From Lachnospiraceae bacterium (lineage in GTDB: Bacteria; Bacillota; Clostridia; Lachnospirales; Lachnospiraceae): a DNA stretch of 64,000 nt. The translations under genes and the position numbers were made by a program. The notes beneath the pieces were generated by a model, which was not told where the DNA came from, made no database searches, and worked only from the letters and a program-made list of their open reading frames with translations. The stretch spans positions 1 to 64,000 of the forward strand of contig SVFT01000002.1 of assembly GCA_015056735.1 (NCBI GenBank), read 5' to 3'. Shown here piece by piece: positions 21,401-28,508 of this stretch; the first letter of the stretch is position 1; each line of letters begins with the position of its first letter.

Positions 21401-22020
21401 TCCAAAAGCTCGAAGAAGAAAACGAAGGTGTATTGCGTCTTTTTGACTCTGAGAGCAGGGATGCGTATGTGCCGCGGTTTGCACGGACACAAGAGGCGGT
21501 GAGCGGCTCTGCGTACGGCAGCGCGATGCACCTTGCGATGGAGAAAATGGACTTTACCGATCCGGACGATCGTCATGCGGCGCGTATGGCGGCAGAGGCG
21601 GCGGAGCCTTTCGTAAGTGAAGAGGGAGAAAGAGGATCTGTCAGAACGGTTAACATAACAAAGATCATGAAATTCCTTTCCTCGGATGTTGCGAGCCGCA
21701 TGAAGGCAGCTGCGGCGAAGGGACAGCTTTTCAGAGAGAAGCCGTTTATGCTGGGGCTTCCTGCTTCGGAAGTAAAGCCCGGATTCCCGGATGGTGAAGT
21801 GATCCTGATCCAGGGGATCATCGATGCATACTGGGAAGAAGAGGATGGTTTTGTGATCCTCGATTATAAGACGGATCATATCAAAGAGCTCGAAGAACTG
21901 CCTGCGCGCTACCGGACGCAGATCGACTACTATGCACGTGCATTGTCCGAGATCACCGGGAAACCGGTCAAAGAAAGGCTCCTTTATTCGTTCTGCCTGG
22001 ACAACGCAGTAAAGTGTTAA
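18436..22020 (+). CDS. addA: ATP-dependent helicase/nuclease subunit A
   Basis: A 1194-residue UvrD-type helicase fused to a RecB-type nuclease. Walker A SAAAGSGKTA near residue 22, DEYQDSN near 397, VVRLMTIHKSKGLEFP for helicase motif V, LLYVAMTRAKEKL motif VI, and the C-terminal nuclease with GSAMHLAMEKM near 1031 and ILDYKTD near 1142. It works with AddB in recombinational repair. The start overlaps addB. Two hairpins follow the stop. Confidence 0.96.
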   Translation: MNFSDDQKKVIEARNCNILVSAAAGSGKTAVLVERIIRLVLEGTDIDRLLVVTFTKAAAAEMRERITKALSEQLSMDPDNSHLQRQMTLIHNARITTIDSFNNYILRNNFNDIGLDPAFRTATTEEVKPILEEVLQTVFEEKYAVADPDFLDAVECFDAGGDDKGLAKEIRALASFAENEPFPEEWLREEIALCEGAFDRNAFEESIWGSAASAEISENLRHAKKALAAALALSEEPDGPEKYAPAFAEKLDLLESVSEDRPFFYYRDALKIDIAKKMPAQRATEGLDVSKKDRASALYARAKQIVEGLRKDFFTRDEAEFLEDMNRSRHLTKVLAELTLLYMQRGNEAKRAENLLTFSDIAHLALSVLVRKDESGAYRPTAAADDYRAFFKEIMIDEYQDSNLVQEIILSTISGECAPEGERFYNRFMVGDVKQSIYRFRQAKPRLFTEKYDTYTLNEGNCRKIILQKNFRSRAHVLRDINSVFEKCMHRGVGNVEYDAEARLNEGAEYPEATGLETECLLLAKDPESRDDASTQEARLIASRIRRLMHEGRVYDKNEKTMRAVRFSDITILSRNNAGWFTVLRDVLKEYGIPAHTISAEGYFSAEEIRTLMNTLKVLDNPRQDIPLFGVMHSVIGGFTEEELAMIRASRKACMLYDALCEAAAPETGAFGLGRISRELSTKCAAFLDLIQRYRKKTSYTPLRRLLQELLTETGYREYQAAFPEGEQRVANIDMLLQKAGEFEKNGAYGLFKFIRYIDQLSRFEIDSGEANTADENANVVRLMTIHKSKGLEFPICFITKMDKAFNKNDEKGSFLLDETLGVGCDAIYPDRRLERTTIVHNLIKRQLNREMLGEELRLLYVAMTRAKEKLIMTACVANPEKTVADSMAGYDPATDRLLDAYLLGCKHYLAFVLPAWERVTILQSGDLEEAGLQESVDLALRKNALLTGTAGRADAALAAKWRERFAFRYPHEDLRDLFTKTTVSELKIQKLEEENEGVLRLFDSESRDAYVPRFARTQEAVSGSAYGSAMHLAMEKMDFTDPDDRHAARMAAEAAEPFVSEEGERGSVRTVNITKIMKFLSSDVASRMKAAAAKGQLFREKPFMLGLPASEVKPGFPDGEVILIQGIIDAYWEEEDGFVILDYKTDHIKELEELPARYRTQIDYYARALSEITGKPVKERLLYSFCLDNAVKC

Positions 22021-22092
22021 TGTAAGAGAAGACTTCGTCTTCCCTTACAACGCTCCGCGGGGATGCGCAGAAAACGCTTAAAAAGCGTTTTC
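22021..22092 (+). terminator. Two hairpins after addA
   Basis: A 13-pair stem with one mismatch at 22021-22049 (loop TTC), then a perfect 10-pair stem at 22070-22092 (GAAAACGCTT / AAGCGTTTTC). Neither has a long T-run after it, but the second ends in TTTTC. Together they probably end the addBA transcript. Confidence 0.6.
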
Positions 22093-22105
22093 ATTAAAAG
22101 AGTTA

Positions 22106-22134
22106 TTGCCTATCCCCCAATTATGTGCTATGCT
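22106..22134 (+). promoter_or_regulatory. Promoter of glycine riboswitch transcript
   Basis: TTGCCT (22106-22111), 17 bases, TATGCT (22129-22134) with an extended TGC just before the -10 box. Transcription would start close to 22141, at the edge of the aptamer. Confidence 0.6.
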
Positions 22135-22149
22135 CATGTTCGTGACAAG

Positions 22150-22285
22150 GGCGTCACACTCTGGAGAGTCTTTCGGATCGTAGATCGATCTGGAAAGCGC
22201 CGAAGGTGTACGGCAGGGTGACCTGTTAATCTCTCAGGCAAAAGGACAGAGCATACATTTCTAGATATGCGTGTTCTTCTCTGGA
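22150..22285 (+). promoter_or_regulatory. Glycine riboswitch (single aptamer)
   Basis: Conserved glycine-aptamer blocks are present in order: CTCTGGAGAG near 22159, GCGCCGAAGGTG near 22198, and the CTCTCAGGCAAAAGGACAGAG block at 22231-22251. Only one full aptamer is seen. After it a small hairpin (GCATA ... TATGC, 22251-22270) sits where the second aptamer or a ghost aptamer would be. The switch most likely turns on the AGCS symporter when glycine is high, via the terminator that follows. Confidence 0.92.
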
Positions 22286-22320
22286 GGGCTAAGCCACATG
22301 GCTTAGTCCATTTTATTTTG
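22286..22320 (+). terminator. Riboswitch-controlled terminator
   Basis: A 10-pair stem (GGGCTAAGCC / GGCTTAGTCC, one G-T) with an ACAT loop, then ATTTTATTTT. It sits between the glycine aptamer and the symporter gene, so it is the expression platform. Confidence 0.8.
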
Positions 22321-22361
22321 CGTAAAAACGCATCAAAAAAGAGAGGAAGGAACTCAAAACA

Positions 22362-23768
22362 ATGGAAGCATTTACAGATTTTCTCGTAACTATCGACGAC
22401 TTCGTCTGGGGTGTCCCCCTGATCGTCATCATTCTGGTGACCGGTCTTTTCCTGACGATTCGCATCAAGGGCCTGCAGTTTACCAAGCTCGTTCTGGCGA
22501 TCAAGCACATCGCTGCGAATGATTCCGACGGTGACCACGGTGAAGTATCCAGCTTCGGCGCGCTCTGCACGGCACTTTCCGCAACGATCGGTACCGGCAA
22601 TATCGTCGGCGTTGCAACCGCGATCGCAGCAGGCGGACCGGGCGCAATGTTCTGGATGTGGATCGCAGCGCTTGTCGGAACGGCGACCAAATATGCGGAG
22701 TGTTTACTCGCCGTGAAGTTCAGAACAGTGGCTTCTGACGGGCATATCCTTGGCGGACCGTTCTTCTATATTGAAAACGGTATGGGTAAGGGCTGGAAAT
22801 GGCTGGCTAAGCTGTTCGCATTCTTCGGCGTGGGCGTCGGCCTTTTCGGTATCGGTACTTTTACACAGATCAACGGTATCACAAGTGCGATCAAGAACTT
22901 CTTTGATCCGGACAGCGCCAATACGGTATCTCTGCTCGGAAACGACTATTCGATCGCTGTTGTGATCGGCGGTCTTCTGGTTGCGGTAATTGCGGCACTC
23001 GTTATCATCGGCGGCCTGCAGAGGATCTCTTATGTGGCACAGATCATCGTACCGTTCATGGCGGTTCTGTACGTTGTATCCGCAGTGCTCATTCTGATCT
23101 GCAATGCCGGAAAGATCCCGGCAGCGCTTCAGGAGATCATTGAGAGTGCATTCGGACTTCGCGCGGCAGCAGGCGGTGCGCTTGGCGCGATCATCCTGGC
23201 GATGCAGAAAGGTATCGCGCGCGGTATTTTCTCCAATGAGGCGGGTCTTGGCTCTGCACCGATCGCGGCTGCAGCGGCAAAGGTGGATATTCCTGCAAAG
23301 CAGGGCCTTGTTTCTATGATGGGTACGATCATCGACACGATCGTGATCTGCTCGCTGACAGGTCTTTCGATCGTCGTAACGGGCGCACACAATGTGGATG
23401 GCCTCGAAGGTGTTGAGATCACAAACTACGCATTTGCAGAGGGGCTTCCGCTTCCTGCGATGGCAGGCTCCTTTATCCTGATGCTTTGCCTCGTTTTCTT
23501 TGCATTCACAACGATCCTCGGCTGGGACTACTATTCCGAGCGATGCATCGAATACCTGACGGGCGGCAAGATGGGCATCGTGAAGGGATATCGCTGGCTT
23601 TATATCGTTGCACTTTTGATCGGTCCCTACATGACGGTTTCTGCAGTATGGACGATCGCAGATATCTTTAACGGACTGATGGCACTTCCGAACCTGATCG
23701 CGCTGATCGCGCTGAGTGGTGTGGTTGTGGCAGAGTCCAAGAGCTATCTGGATTCACTTAAGAAATAA
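22362..23768 (+). CDS. Sodium:alanine/glycine symporter (AGCS family)
   Basis: A 468-residue membrane protein of the AGCS family, which takes up alanine or glycine with Na+ (or H+). About 10-11 hydrophobic segments. The signature region GTGNIVGVATAIAAGGPGA (near residue 80) and the later GIARGIFSNEAGLGSAPIAAA are clear. The glycine riboswitch in front makes glycine the likely substrate; in such units the transporter may serve to use or export glycine. GAGGAAGG precedes ATG 22362. Confidence 0.93.
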   Translation: MEAFTDFLVTIDDFVWGVPLIVIILVTGLFLTIRIKGLQFTKLVLAIKHIAANDSDGDHGEVSSFGALCTALSATIGTGNIVGVATAIAAGGPGAMFWMWIAALVGTATKYAECLLAVKFRTVASDGHILGGPFFYIENGMGKGWKWLAKLFAFFGVGVGLFGIGTFTQINGITSAIKNFFDPDSANTVSLLGNDYSIAVVIGGLLVAVIAALVIIGGLQRISYVAQIIVPFMAVLYVVSAVLILICNAGKIPAALQEIIESAFGLRAAAGGALGAIILAMQKGIARGIFSNEAGLGSAPIAAAAAKVDIPAKQGLVSMMGTIIDTIVICSLTGLSIVVTGAHNVDGLEGVEITNYAFAEGLPLPAMAGSFILMLCLVFFAFTTILGWDYYSERCIEYLTGGKMGIVKGYRWLYIVALLIGPYMTVSAVWTIADIFNGLMALPNLIALIALSGVVVAESKSYLDSLKK

Positions 23769-23786
23769 GGGATAGAAATGGTAATG

Positions 23787-23980
23787 CGCTTGCAATGTTT
23801 CACATTCTGTTTTGCATGCTGCGCATCCGTTCTAGAATTCATAAGCATTCTTCAGAGCGACGAGCCTTCTGCGGAACTCGCTTCGCTCAGACACGTCCTC
23901 AAAGGCTCGTTTCAGAACGCTTATTCATTAAGAACTACTGCAAAGCATTGCAAATCCAGAATTGTGAAACGTTGCTGTGC
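23787..23980. repeat. Long imperfect palindrome, about 190 bases
   Basis: The left arm (about 23787-23875) and the right arm (about 23905-23980) are imperfect reverse complements over nearly their whole length, for instance GTTTCACATTCTG against CAGAATTGTGAAAC and CGAGCCTT against AAGGCTCG. The centre holds a short CGCTTCGCT hairpin. The open frames that cross it on the plus strand lack ribosome sites. It looks like a miniature inverted-repeat element or a long hairpin RNA and not a gene. Confidence 0.65.
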
Positions 23981-24012
23981 ATGACTTTAGATAACTGAAA
24001 GAGTAGAGAAAG

Positions 24013-24050
24013 AAAAGTCGATAGAGTGAAGATACTCTTTCGACTTTTTT
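24013..24050. terminator. Bidirectional terminator
   Basis: Stem AAAGTCGA / TCGACTTT extended by AGAGT / ACTCT, with As before and six Ts after. It separates the AGCS symporter region from the convergent asnA gene. Confidence 0.8.
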
Positions 24051-24084
24051 GTTTATACTTGAAATGAAAATGTGTGACTTGATC

Positions 24085-25095
24085 TTATAACAGCTGCACG
24101 CCTTTTTCGTCCATGTACTTTGTAACTTCCTTGGGCCACAGGGAAGAGTGAACCTCACCGATGTGCGCTTTCCTAAGGAAGAACATACAGATACGGGACT
24201 GGCCGATGCCGCCGCCGATCGTGTACGGAAGCCTCTTTTCGAGGATCGCTTTCTGGAATGGAAGCTCGGCGCGTTCCGGAACACCTGCCTTGTCGAGCTG
24301 CGTTTTCAGGGAGTTCTCGTCAACACGGATACCCATGGAGGAGAGCTCAAGCGCGATATCCAGAACCGGATAGTATACGAGGATGTCGGCATTGAGTGCC
24401 CAGTCGTCGTAGTCCGGAGCACGCCCGTCATGCGGCTCGCCTGTAGAGAGCTTGTCGCCGATCTGCATCATGCAGACAGCACCGTGCTCCTTTGTGAAAA
24501 GATACTCGCGTTCCTTCGCTGTCTTGCCCGGATACATATCGACAAGCTCCTGCGTGGTCACAAAGGTGATGTCGTGCGGCAGGATCTCTTCGATGTAATC
24601 GTAGCGGATCGCCATGTATTTTTCCGTCTTGCGAAGGACTTTATAGATCTCGCGGACGGTTTCCTGCAATGTCTCTACGGTACGCTCTTCCTTGGTGATG
24701 ATCTTTTCCCAGTCCCACTGGTCTACGTAGATGGAGTGAATATTGTCAGTCTCTTCATCGCGGCGGATCGCAACCATATCGGTATAGAGGCCTTCGCCGG
24801 GCTTGAAGCCGTAGCGGTGCAGCGCGTAGCGTTTCCATTTTGCCAGAGAGTGTACGATCTCAGCAGTGTGAGAATCGTCATTTTTGATCTCAAATGCCAC
24901 GGGCCGCTCGACGCCGTTTAAGTTATCATTCATTCCGGATGCCGGATCGACAAACAGAGGCGCGGATACACGAAGAAGGTGCAGGCGCTCCGATAAAAGT
25001 ACTTCAAAGAAATCTTTGGCTGCCTTGATGCCTTCCTGGGTATCATGCAGATTTAACGCGGACTTGTAACCGTCCGGAATGATGGTTTTTTGCAT
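24085..25095 (-). CDS. asnA: Aspartate-ammonia ligase
   Basis: A 336-residue AsnA, which makes asparagine from aspartate, ammonia and ATP. It is related to class II tRNA synthetases. Recognised segments: LHLLRVSAPLFV, GMNDNLNGVERPV, the DQWDWE segment, and the C-terminal IGGGIGQSR. Length is normal. GGGAAGG precedes the ATG on the minus strand. Stands alone, convergent with the symporter. Confidence 0.95.
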   Translation of the reverse strand: MQKTIIPDGYKSALNLHDTQEGIKAAKDFFEVLLSERLHLLRVSAPLFVDPASGMNDNLNGVERPVAFEIKNDDSHTAEIVHSLAKWKRYALHRYGFKPGEGLYTDMVAIRRDEETDNIHSIYVDQWDWEKIITKEERTVETLQETVREIYKVLRKTEKYMAIRYDYIEEILPHDITFVTTQELVDMYPGKTAKEREYLFTKEHGAVCMMQIGDKLSTGEPHDGRAPDYDDWALNADILVYYPVLDIALELSSMGIRVDENSLKTQLDKAGVPERAELPFQKAILEKRLPYTIGGGIGQSRICMFFLRKAHIGEVHSSLWPKEVTKYMDEKGVQLL

Positions 25096-25198
25096 ACTGT
25101 TACCTTCCCTTTCGAAATATTACTTTCTTATTAAAATACATTTTATCTTGCAACGCAAGGAAAATTTGAATACAGATCGGGATGGCCCGGATCGGCTG

Positions 25199-27568
25199 TC
25201 AGGAACGCTCCATCCGCTGCCAGAAAGCGGTTACGGCGCCTTCCACCCGCTTGGCCGATGTGATCTCCAGATTATCCGACCATTCCCGCGGCAATAGCCC
25301 CCTGCGGATCCAGTCACGGACACGGTAGTCCAGGATCGCCACCACGCCGGTATCTTCTGCCGTACGGATCACACGTCCTGCAGCCTGGAGCACTTTATTA
25401 ACGCCGACAAACCGATAGGCATAATCAAAGCCGTCACCGCCGTTTGCGTCAAAATGATCCATCAGGATCTTTCGTTCGTTGCAGACCTGCGGAATACCGG
25501 CTCCCACGATGATCGTTCCGATCAGACTGTCATTTTTCAGGTCGATCCCTTCACTGAAGATCCCGCCCATGACGCAGAATCCGAGGAGGTTCTTTTCTTT
25601 CGTCTCATCCGATACGCGAAAACGCTCCAGAAACGCTTCGCGCCCTTCCTCATTCATGTTTGTTTCCTGCAGGATGCACTCCTCAAAGGCAGGATCAAAG
25701 AACATTGCTTCGTACCGGTCATACACATCCTGCATGAAGCGATAAGACGGAAAGAAGATCATATAATGTCCTGTCTTTTGCCTCGTGATCGTGTGTATAT
25801 AGGAAGCGATCGCCTCATATGACTTTGCGCCGCGCGCCGTGTATTTGGTCGTTACATCGTCTGCGATCAGGTGCAGACATCTGGACGGATCGAAAGTTGA
25901 CTCCGCATAGACTTCGTAATCCTCCGCCTCGCCGCCGAGCAGTCCTTTATAATACTGGATCGGCAGGAGCGTAGCGGAAAAAAGGATCGTACTCACGCCG
26001 CGGTCCATACAGGAACGCAGGTTTAAGGAAGGGTCCGTGCAGAAAAGCTTCAGCATAAACCGCCCGTCTTCCTGCATCTCGTCATAAATCACGTAGTGCT
26101 CATCCACCAGCTCATACATCTGGAGAAAATGTGAAACGGTAAAGTATGCGTTTAAAAGCTCCTTACGAAGCGCGGGATCCACTTTTCTGTCGCGGTCCTC
26201 CAGAAAGTCGCTCATCGAAGAGTGAAGCCGCATCAGCGAACGGAGCAGTGCATCAATGCTGTCCAGGACCAGATAATCCTCACACTCACGTTTTAAAGCG
26301 AGCATCTGCTTATTGACAGACTCCGCATTCTTTGAGATGCGCGTCGACTCCTCTTTCATCAGGTTTTTGAGCGCCAGAAAATCTTCTTTATAAAGCGCTG
26401 CGCTGTACATATCACGTCCTCGCTCCAGAAGATTGTGTGCTTCGTCGACAAGAAAGAGGTACTCACCCTTTTTTCCTTCCGCGAAAAAGCGCTTCAGGTA
26501 GACATGCGGGTCGAAGAGGTAATTATAATCACAGATGATCCCGTCGCAGAACAGGCTGATATCCAGCGCCAGTTCAAAGGGACAGACCATGAACTTCTCC
26601 GCATATGTGCGAATGATCTCACGCTCATAATGGTCTTCCTGTGTCAAAATTTCGAAAAGCGCTTCGTTGATCCGGTCAAAATGCCCTTTTGCGTACGGAC
26701 AGGCGACCGGATTGCAGTCCATGTTTTCGATGGCACAAACTTTTTCCTTGGCGGTGAGGGAGACGGTATGAAAGGACAGACCGCTGCCCCGCAGGATCGA
26801 AAAGGCTTCTTCCGCGACCGTGCCCGTCACGGTCTTGGCCGTTAAGTAGAAGAGGCGGTCTGCCTTCTCCTCACCGATCGCCTTGATCGCAGGGAATACC
26901 GTGGAGATCGTCTTGCCGACACCGGTGGGTGCTTCGAGGAACAGTTTCTTCTTATGAACGATCGTGCTGTATACATGTGATGCAAGTTCCTTCTGGCCCT
27001 TGCGGTATGCAAACGGGAATTCCAGAAGATGGATCGAAGCCTGACGCGCATTGCGGCGATCGTAAGTCAGGTCTGCCCACTGCCGGTAGTCCTCCATCAG
27101 TGACATGAACCAGTCCCGCAGGTCCTCGTAGTTTTCTTCAAACGCAAAAAAGCGCACTTCCTCCGTATCCATGTTGCAATACGTAAGGCGTACGCCGATC
27201 TTCTGACCGGGATCCGTACAGTTCATGAACGCATAGCATCTGGCCTGCGCCACATGAACAGGGACCGCTTCTTTCATTTTATGGATGTCCGCATAGGTGC
27301 CTTTGATCTCATCGATCGTATAGCCGTCTTCCTGTTCGATAATGCCGTCTGCACGGCCTTCGATCAGGATGGGAAAACGCGGTGTCTCGTACGTGAAAGA
27401 CAGCGGTACTTCCGCACGATAATCCCCGCCCATGCGATTCTGGATCATCCGGTGGATCCGGCTGCCTTCCGCCATCGCATTTTCGGCCGATGTGCCGTGC
27501 CTGTTGTCAATATCGCCGCTGCGCATAAGGAACTCCACCAGCATGCGGACTGAGATATGAATTTCCAC
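25199..27568 (-). CDS. XPD/DinG-type helicase with N-terminal PD-(D/E)XK nuclease
   Basis: A 789-residue protein from GTG 27568, which has GGAG 7 bases upstream (the frame stays open further up). Residues about 20-120 look like a PD-(D/E)XK nuclease (EGRADG ... IDEIKGTY). The rest is a superfamily 2 iron-sulfur helicase: Walker A APTGVGKT, four cysteines in VCAIENMDCNPVACPYA for a 4Fe-4S cluster, LVDEAHNLLERG as DEAH box, and a C-terminal motif VI with QAAGRVIR. Such helicases unwind 5'-3' DNA. The nuclease plus XPD layout suggests DNA repair or end processing; the specific pathway is unknown. Confidence 0.87.
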   Translation of the reverse strand: MEIHISVRMLVEFLMRSGDIDNRHGTSAENAMAEGSRIHRMIQNRMGGDYRAEVPLSFTYETPRFPILIEGRADGIIEQEDGYTIDEIKGTYADIHKMKEAVPVHVAQARCYAFMNCTDPGQKIGVRLTYCNMDTEEVRFFAFEENYEDLRDWFMSLMEDYRQWADLTYDRRNARQASIHLLEFPFAYRKGQKELASHVYSTIVHKKKLFLEAPTGVGKTISTVFPAIKAIGEEKADRLFYLTAKTVTGTVAEEAFSILRGSGLSFHTVSLTAKEKVCAIENMDCNPVACPYAKGHFDRINEALFEILTQEDHYEREIIRTYAEKFMVCPFELALDISLFCDGIICDYNYLFDPHVYLKRFFAEGKKGEYLFLVDEAHNLLERGRDMYSAALYKEDFLALKNLMKEESTRISKNAESVNKQMLALKRECEDYLVLDSIDALLRSLMRLHSSMSDFLEDRDRKVDPALRKELLNAYFTVSHFLQMYELVDEHYVIYDEMQEDGRFMLKLFCTDPSLNLRSCMDRGVSTILFSATLLPIQYYKGLLGGEAEDYEVYAESTFDPSRCLHLIADDVTTKYTARGAKSYEAIASYIHTITRQKTGHYMIFFPSYRFMQDVYDRYEAMFFDPAFEECILQETNMNEEGREAFLERFRVSDETKEKNLLGFCVMGGIFSEGIDLKNDSLIGTIIVGAGIPQVCNERKILMDHFDANGGDGFDYAYRFVGVNKVLQAAGRVIRTAEDTGVVAILDYRVRDWIRRGLLPREWSDNLEITSAKRVEGAVTAFWQRMERS

Positions 27569-27635
27569 TGCTTGACTCCAATTTCGGATAAGTAAACTAT
27601 TGTTGCACACACATTCCGATCTTGTACAACAAAAA

Positions 27636-27675
27636 ACGCTCTTACGGATAGTGTAGCCTATCAGCGTAAGAGCGT
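27636..27675 (-). terminator. Terminator after HPr-like gene
   Basis: On the minus strand an 11-base stem (ACGCTCTTACG / CGTAAGAGCGT) with a further GATAG/CTATC pair, followed by six Ts. It lies between the HPr-like gene and the helicase gene. Confidence 0.85.
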
Positions 27676-27703
27676 CAATTTGCGGTATGAAGAGAGGGCA
27701 GCT

Positions 27704-27931
27704 CTAGCAGGCTACCGTCAGTCTCTTCAAAAAGCTTTCGAATCCTGCATCATATCCGTCGAAACGAACGGTCAGGTTTTTGGTCAGGTCAAGACCGTAT
27801 ACCCCGAGGATCGACTTTGCATCTACCGTGTAGTGATTATAATAAATGTCAATATCAAAATCGCACTTAGAAGCTGCATCCACAAAATCCGCAACCTGAT
27901 CGGGGCGTAATCTGATACTACGTGTCGCCAT
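27704..27931 (-). CDS. HPr/Crh-like small protein lacking active-site histidine
   Basis: A 75-residue protein from ATG 27931 (AAGGA 9 bases upstream). It aligns with the HPr fold: VDAKSILGVYGL corresponds to the VNLKSIMGVMSL region around regulatory Ser46, and the C-terminus fits. At the HPr active site, where GLHARPA is expected, it has IRLRPDQ, so there is no phosphorylatable His15. This is the layout of Crh, which is not a sugar-transport carrier but is phosphorylated on Ser46 and helps CcpA. Whether it acts as Crh here is an inference. A good promoter lies upstream on the same strand. Confidence 0.7.
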   Translation of the reverse strand: MATRSIRLRPDQVADFVDAASKCDFDIDIYYNHYTVDAKSILGVYGLDLTKNLTVRFDGYDAGFESFLKRLTVAC

Positions 27932-27969
27932 TTTTGCACATCCTTTCAAATTCCTGTTACCATTCTCCC

Positions 27970-27997
27970 ATTATACTCAAAATGGCTTGTGAGGCAA
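27970..27997 (-). promoter_or_regulatory. Promoter of HPr-like gene
   Basis: Minus strand TTGCCT (27992-27997), 16 bases, TATAAT (27970-27975), about 40 bases before the ATG at 27931. Confidence 0.7.
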
Positions 27998-28034
27998 GAA
28001 ATGTACGGAAAAAAAAACACATAGAATATGTTGT

Positions 28035-28154
28035 GATGGAACGCAGTAAACATAATGTATCTCAGATAACTCCTTATGTTATAGGACTGAGGTACCGGTT
28101 GTTTGAAACCAAACCAGAATCAAAACGGGCGTTTGCAAGTTTTGATTCTTTTTT
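28035..28154 (+). ncRNA. Candidate small structured RNA
   Basis: A gene-free stretch with a hairpin CTCAG-ATAAC / GTTAT-AGGA-CTGAG (28061-28091; 10 pairs with a 4-base bulge), an inner GGTT/AACC helix near 28097-28110, and a clean rho-independent terminator (10-pair stem GAATCAAAAC / GTTTTGATTC at 28117-28148, then six or seven Ts). The start and promoter are only weakly defined (TAGAAT at 28022-28027 is a possible -10). No protein-coding frame is credible. It does not match a riboswitch class I can name. Confidence 0.45.
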
Positions 28155-28190
28155 AATGTGTTGACCGGAGTGATTTACGGTGAAAAAGAA

Positions 28191-28211
28191 TGTGGATAAC
28201 TCTGTGGAAAT
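28191..28211. promoter_or_regulatory. DnaA-box-like pair
   Basis: TGTGGATAA at 28191-28199 is a perfect DnaA box in reverse orientation, followed 3 bases later by the weaker TGTGGAAAT (28203-28211). The neighbourhood is AT-rich but is not next to dnaA or dnaN. A lone pair could be chance, or a DnaA-controlled or titration site. Confidence 0.35.
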
Positions 28212-28311
28212 TGGGGATTTCTTGGCAAGATGCAGAATTGTGTAAAAAAATTGAAATCTTTGCTTTGCAAGAAAAATGCAGGATGCCATGCAGCAATATC
28301 AGGCGAATACT

Positions 28312-28326
28312 CTACCATGATGGTAG
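28312..28326. promoter_or_regulatory. 15-base perfect palindrome
   Basis: CTACCAT-G-ATGGTAG is exact. It lies about 60 bases upstream of the PadR promoter and resembles an operator; which regulator binds is unknown. Confidence 0.35.
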
Positions 28327-28384
28327 GATTTATGTAAACAAATAACCGCTTCCTAAAGGAAAAATAAAAAAAGAATAAAAATCA

Positions 28385-28449
28385 TTGACAATCTAATATT
28401 ATACGACGTATAGTAATGGCAAGTTCAATATTATATGAGATATAATATT
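28385..28449 (+). promoter_or_regulatory. PadR operon promoter with twin palindromic operators
   Basis: TTGACA (28385-28390), 18 bases, TATAGT (28409-28414). Two 23-base palindromes of one pattern, AATATTATAY-GAS-RTATARTAWT, lie at 28395-28417 (over the -10 box) and 28427-28449 (perfect 10-3-10). Their centres are 32 bases apart, about three helical turns. Autoregulation by the PadR protein encoded next is the simplest reading. Confidence 0.7.
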
Positions 28450-28508
28450 ACAGAGTATTAAGTAGTACTTATCGCATATGTTTTCTCTATTGAGAGAAAG
28501 GAGCAGAA

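Noticed and set aside
23778-23998. Two plus-strand open frames of 67-68 codons
   Set aside because: They lie inside the long palindrome, lack ribosome sites, and their sequences mirror the inverted repeat.
27922-28289. Open frames of 71-80 codons on either strand
   Set aside because: No ribosome sites, poor codon use, and they cross promoter, hairpin and terminator signals.
28158-28380. Chromosome origin
   Set aside because: One perfect and one weak DnaA box near AT-rich DNA is not enough; dnaA, dnaN, rpmH and gyr genes are absent.
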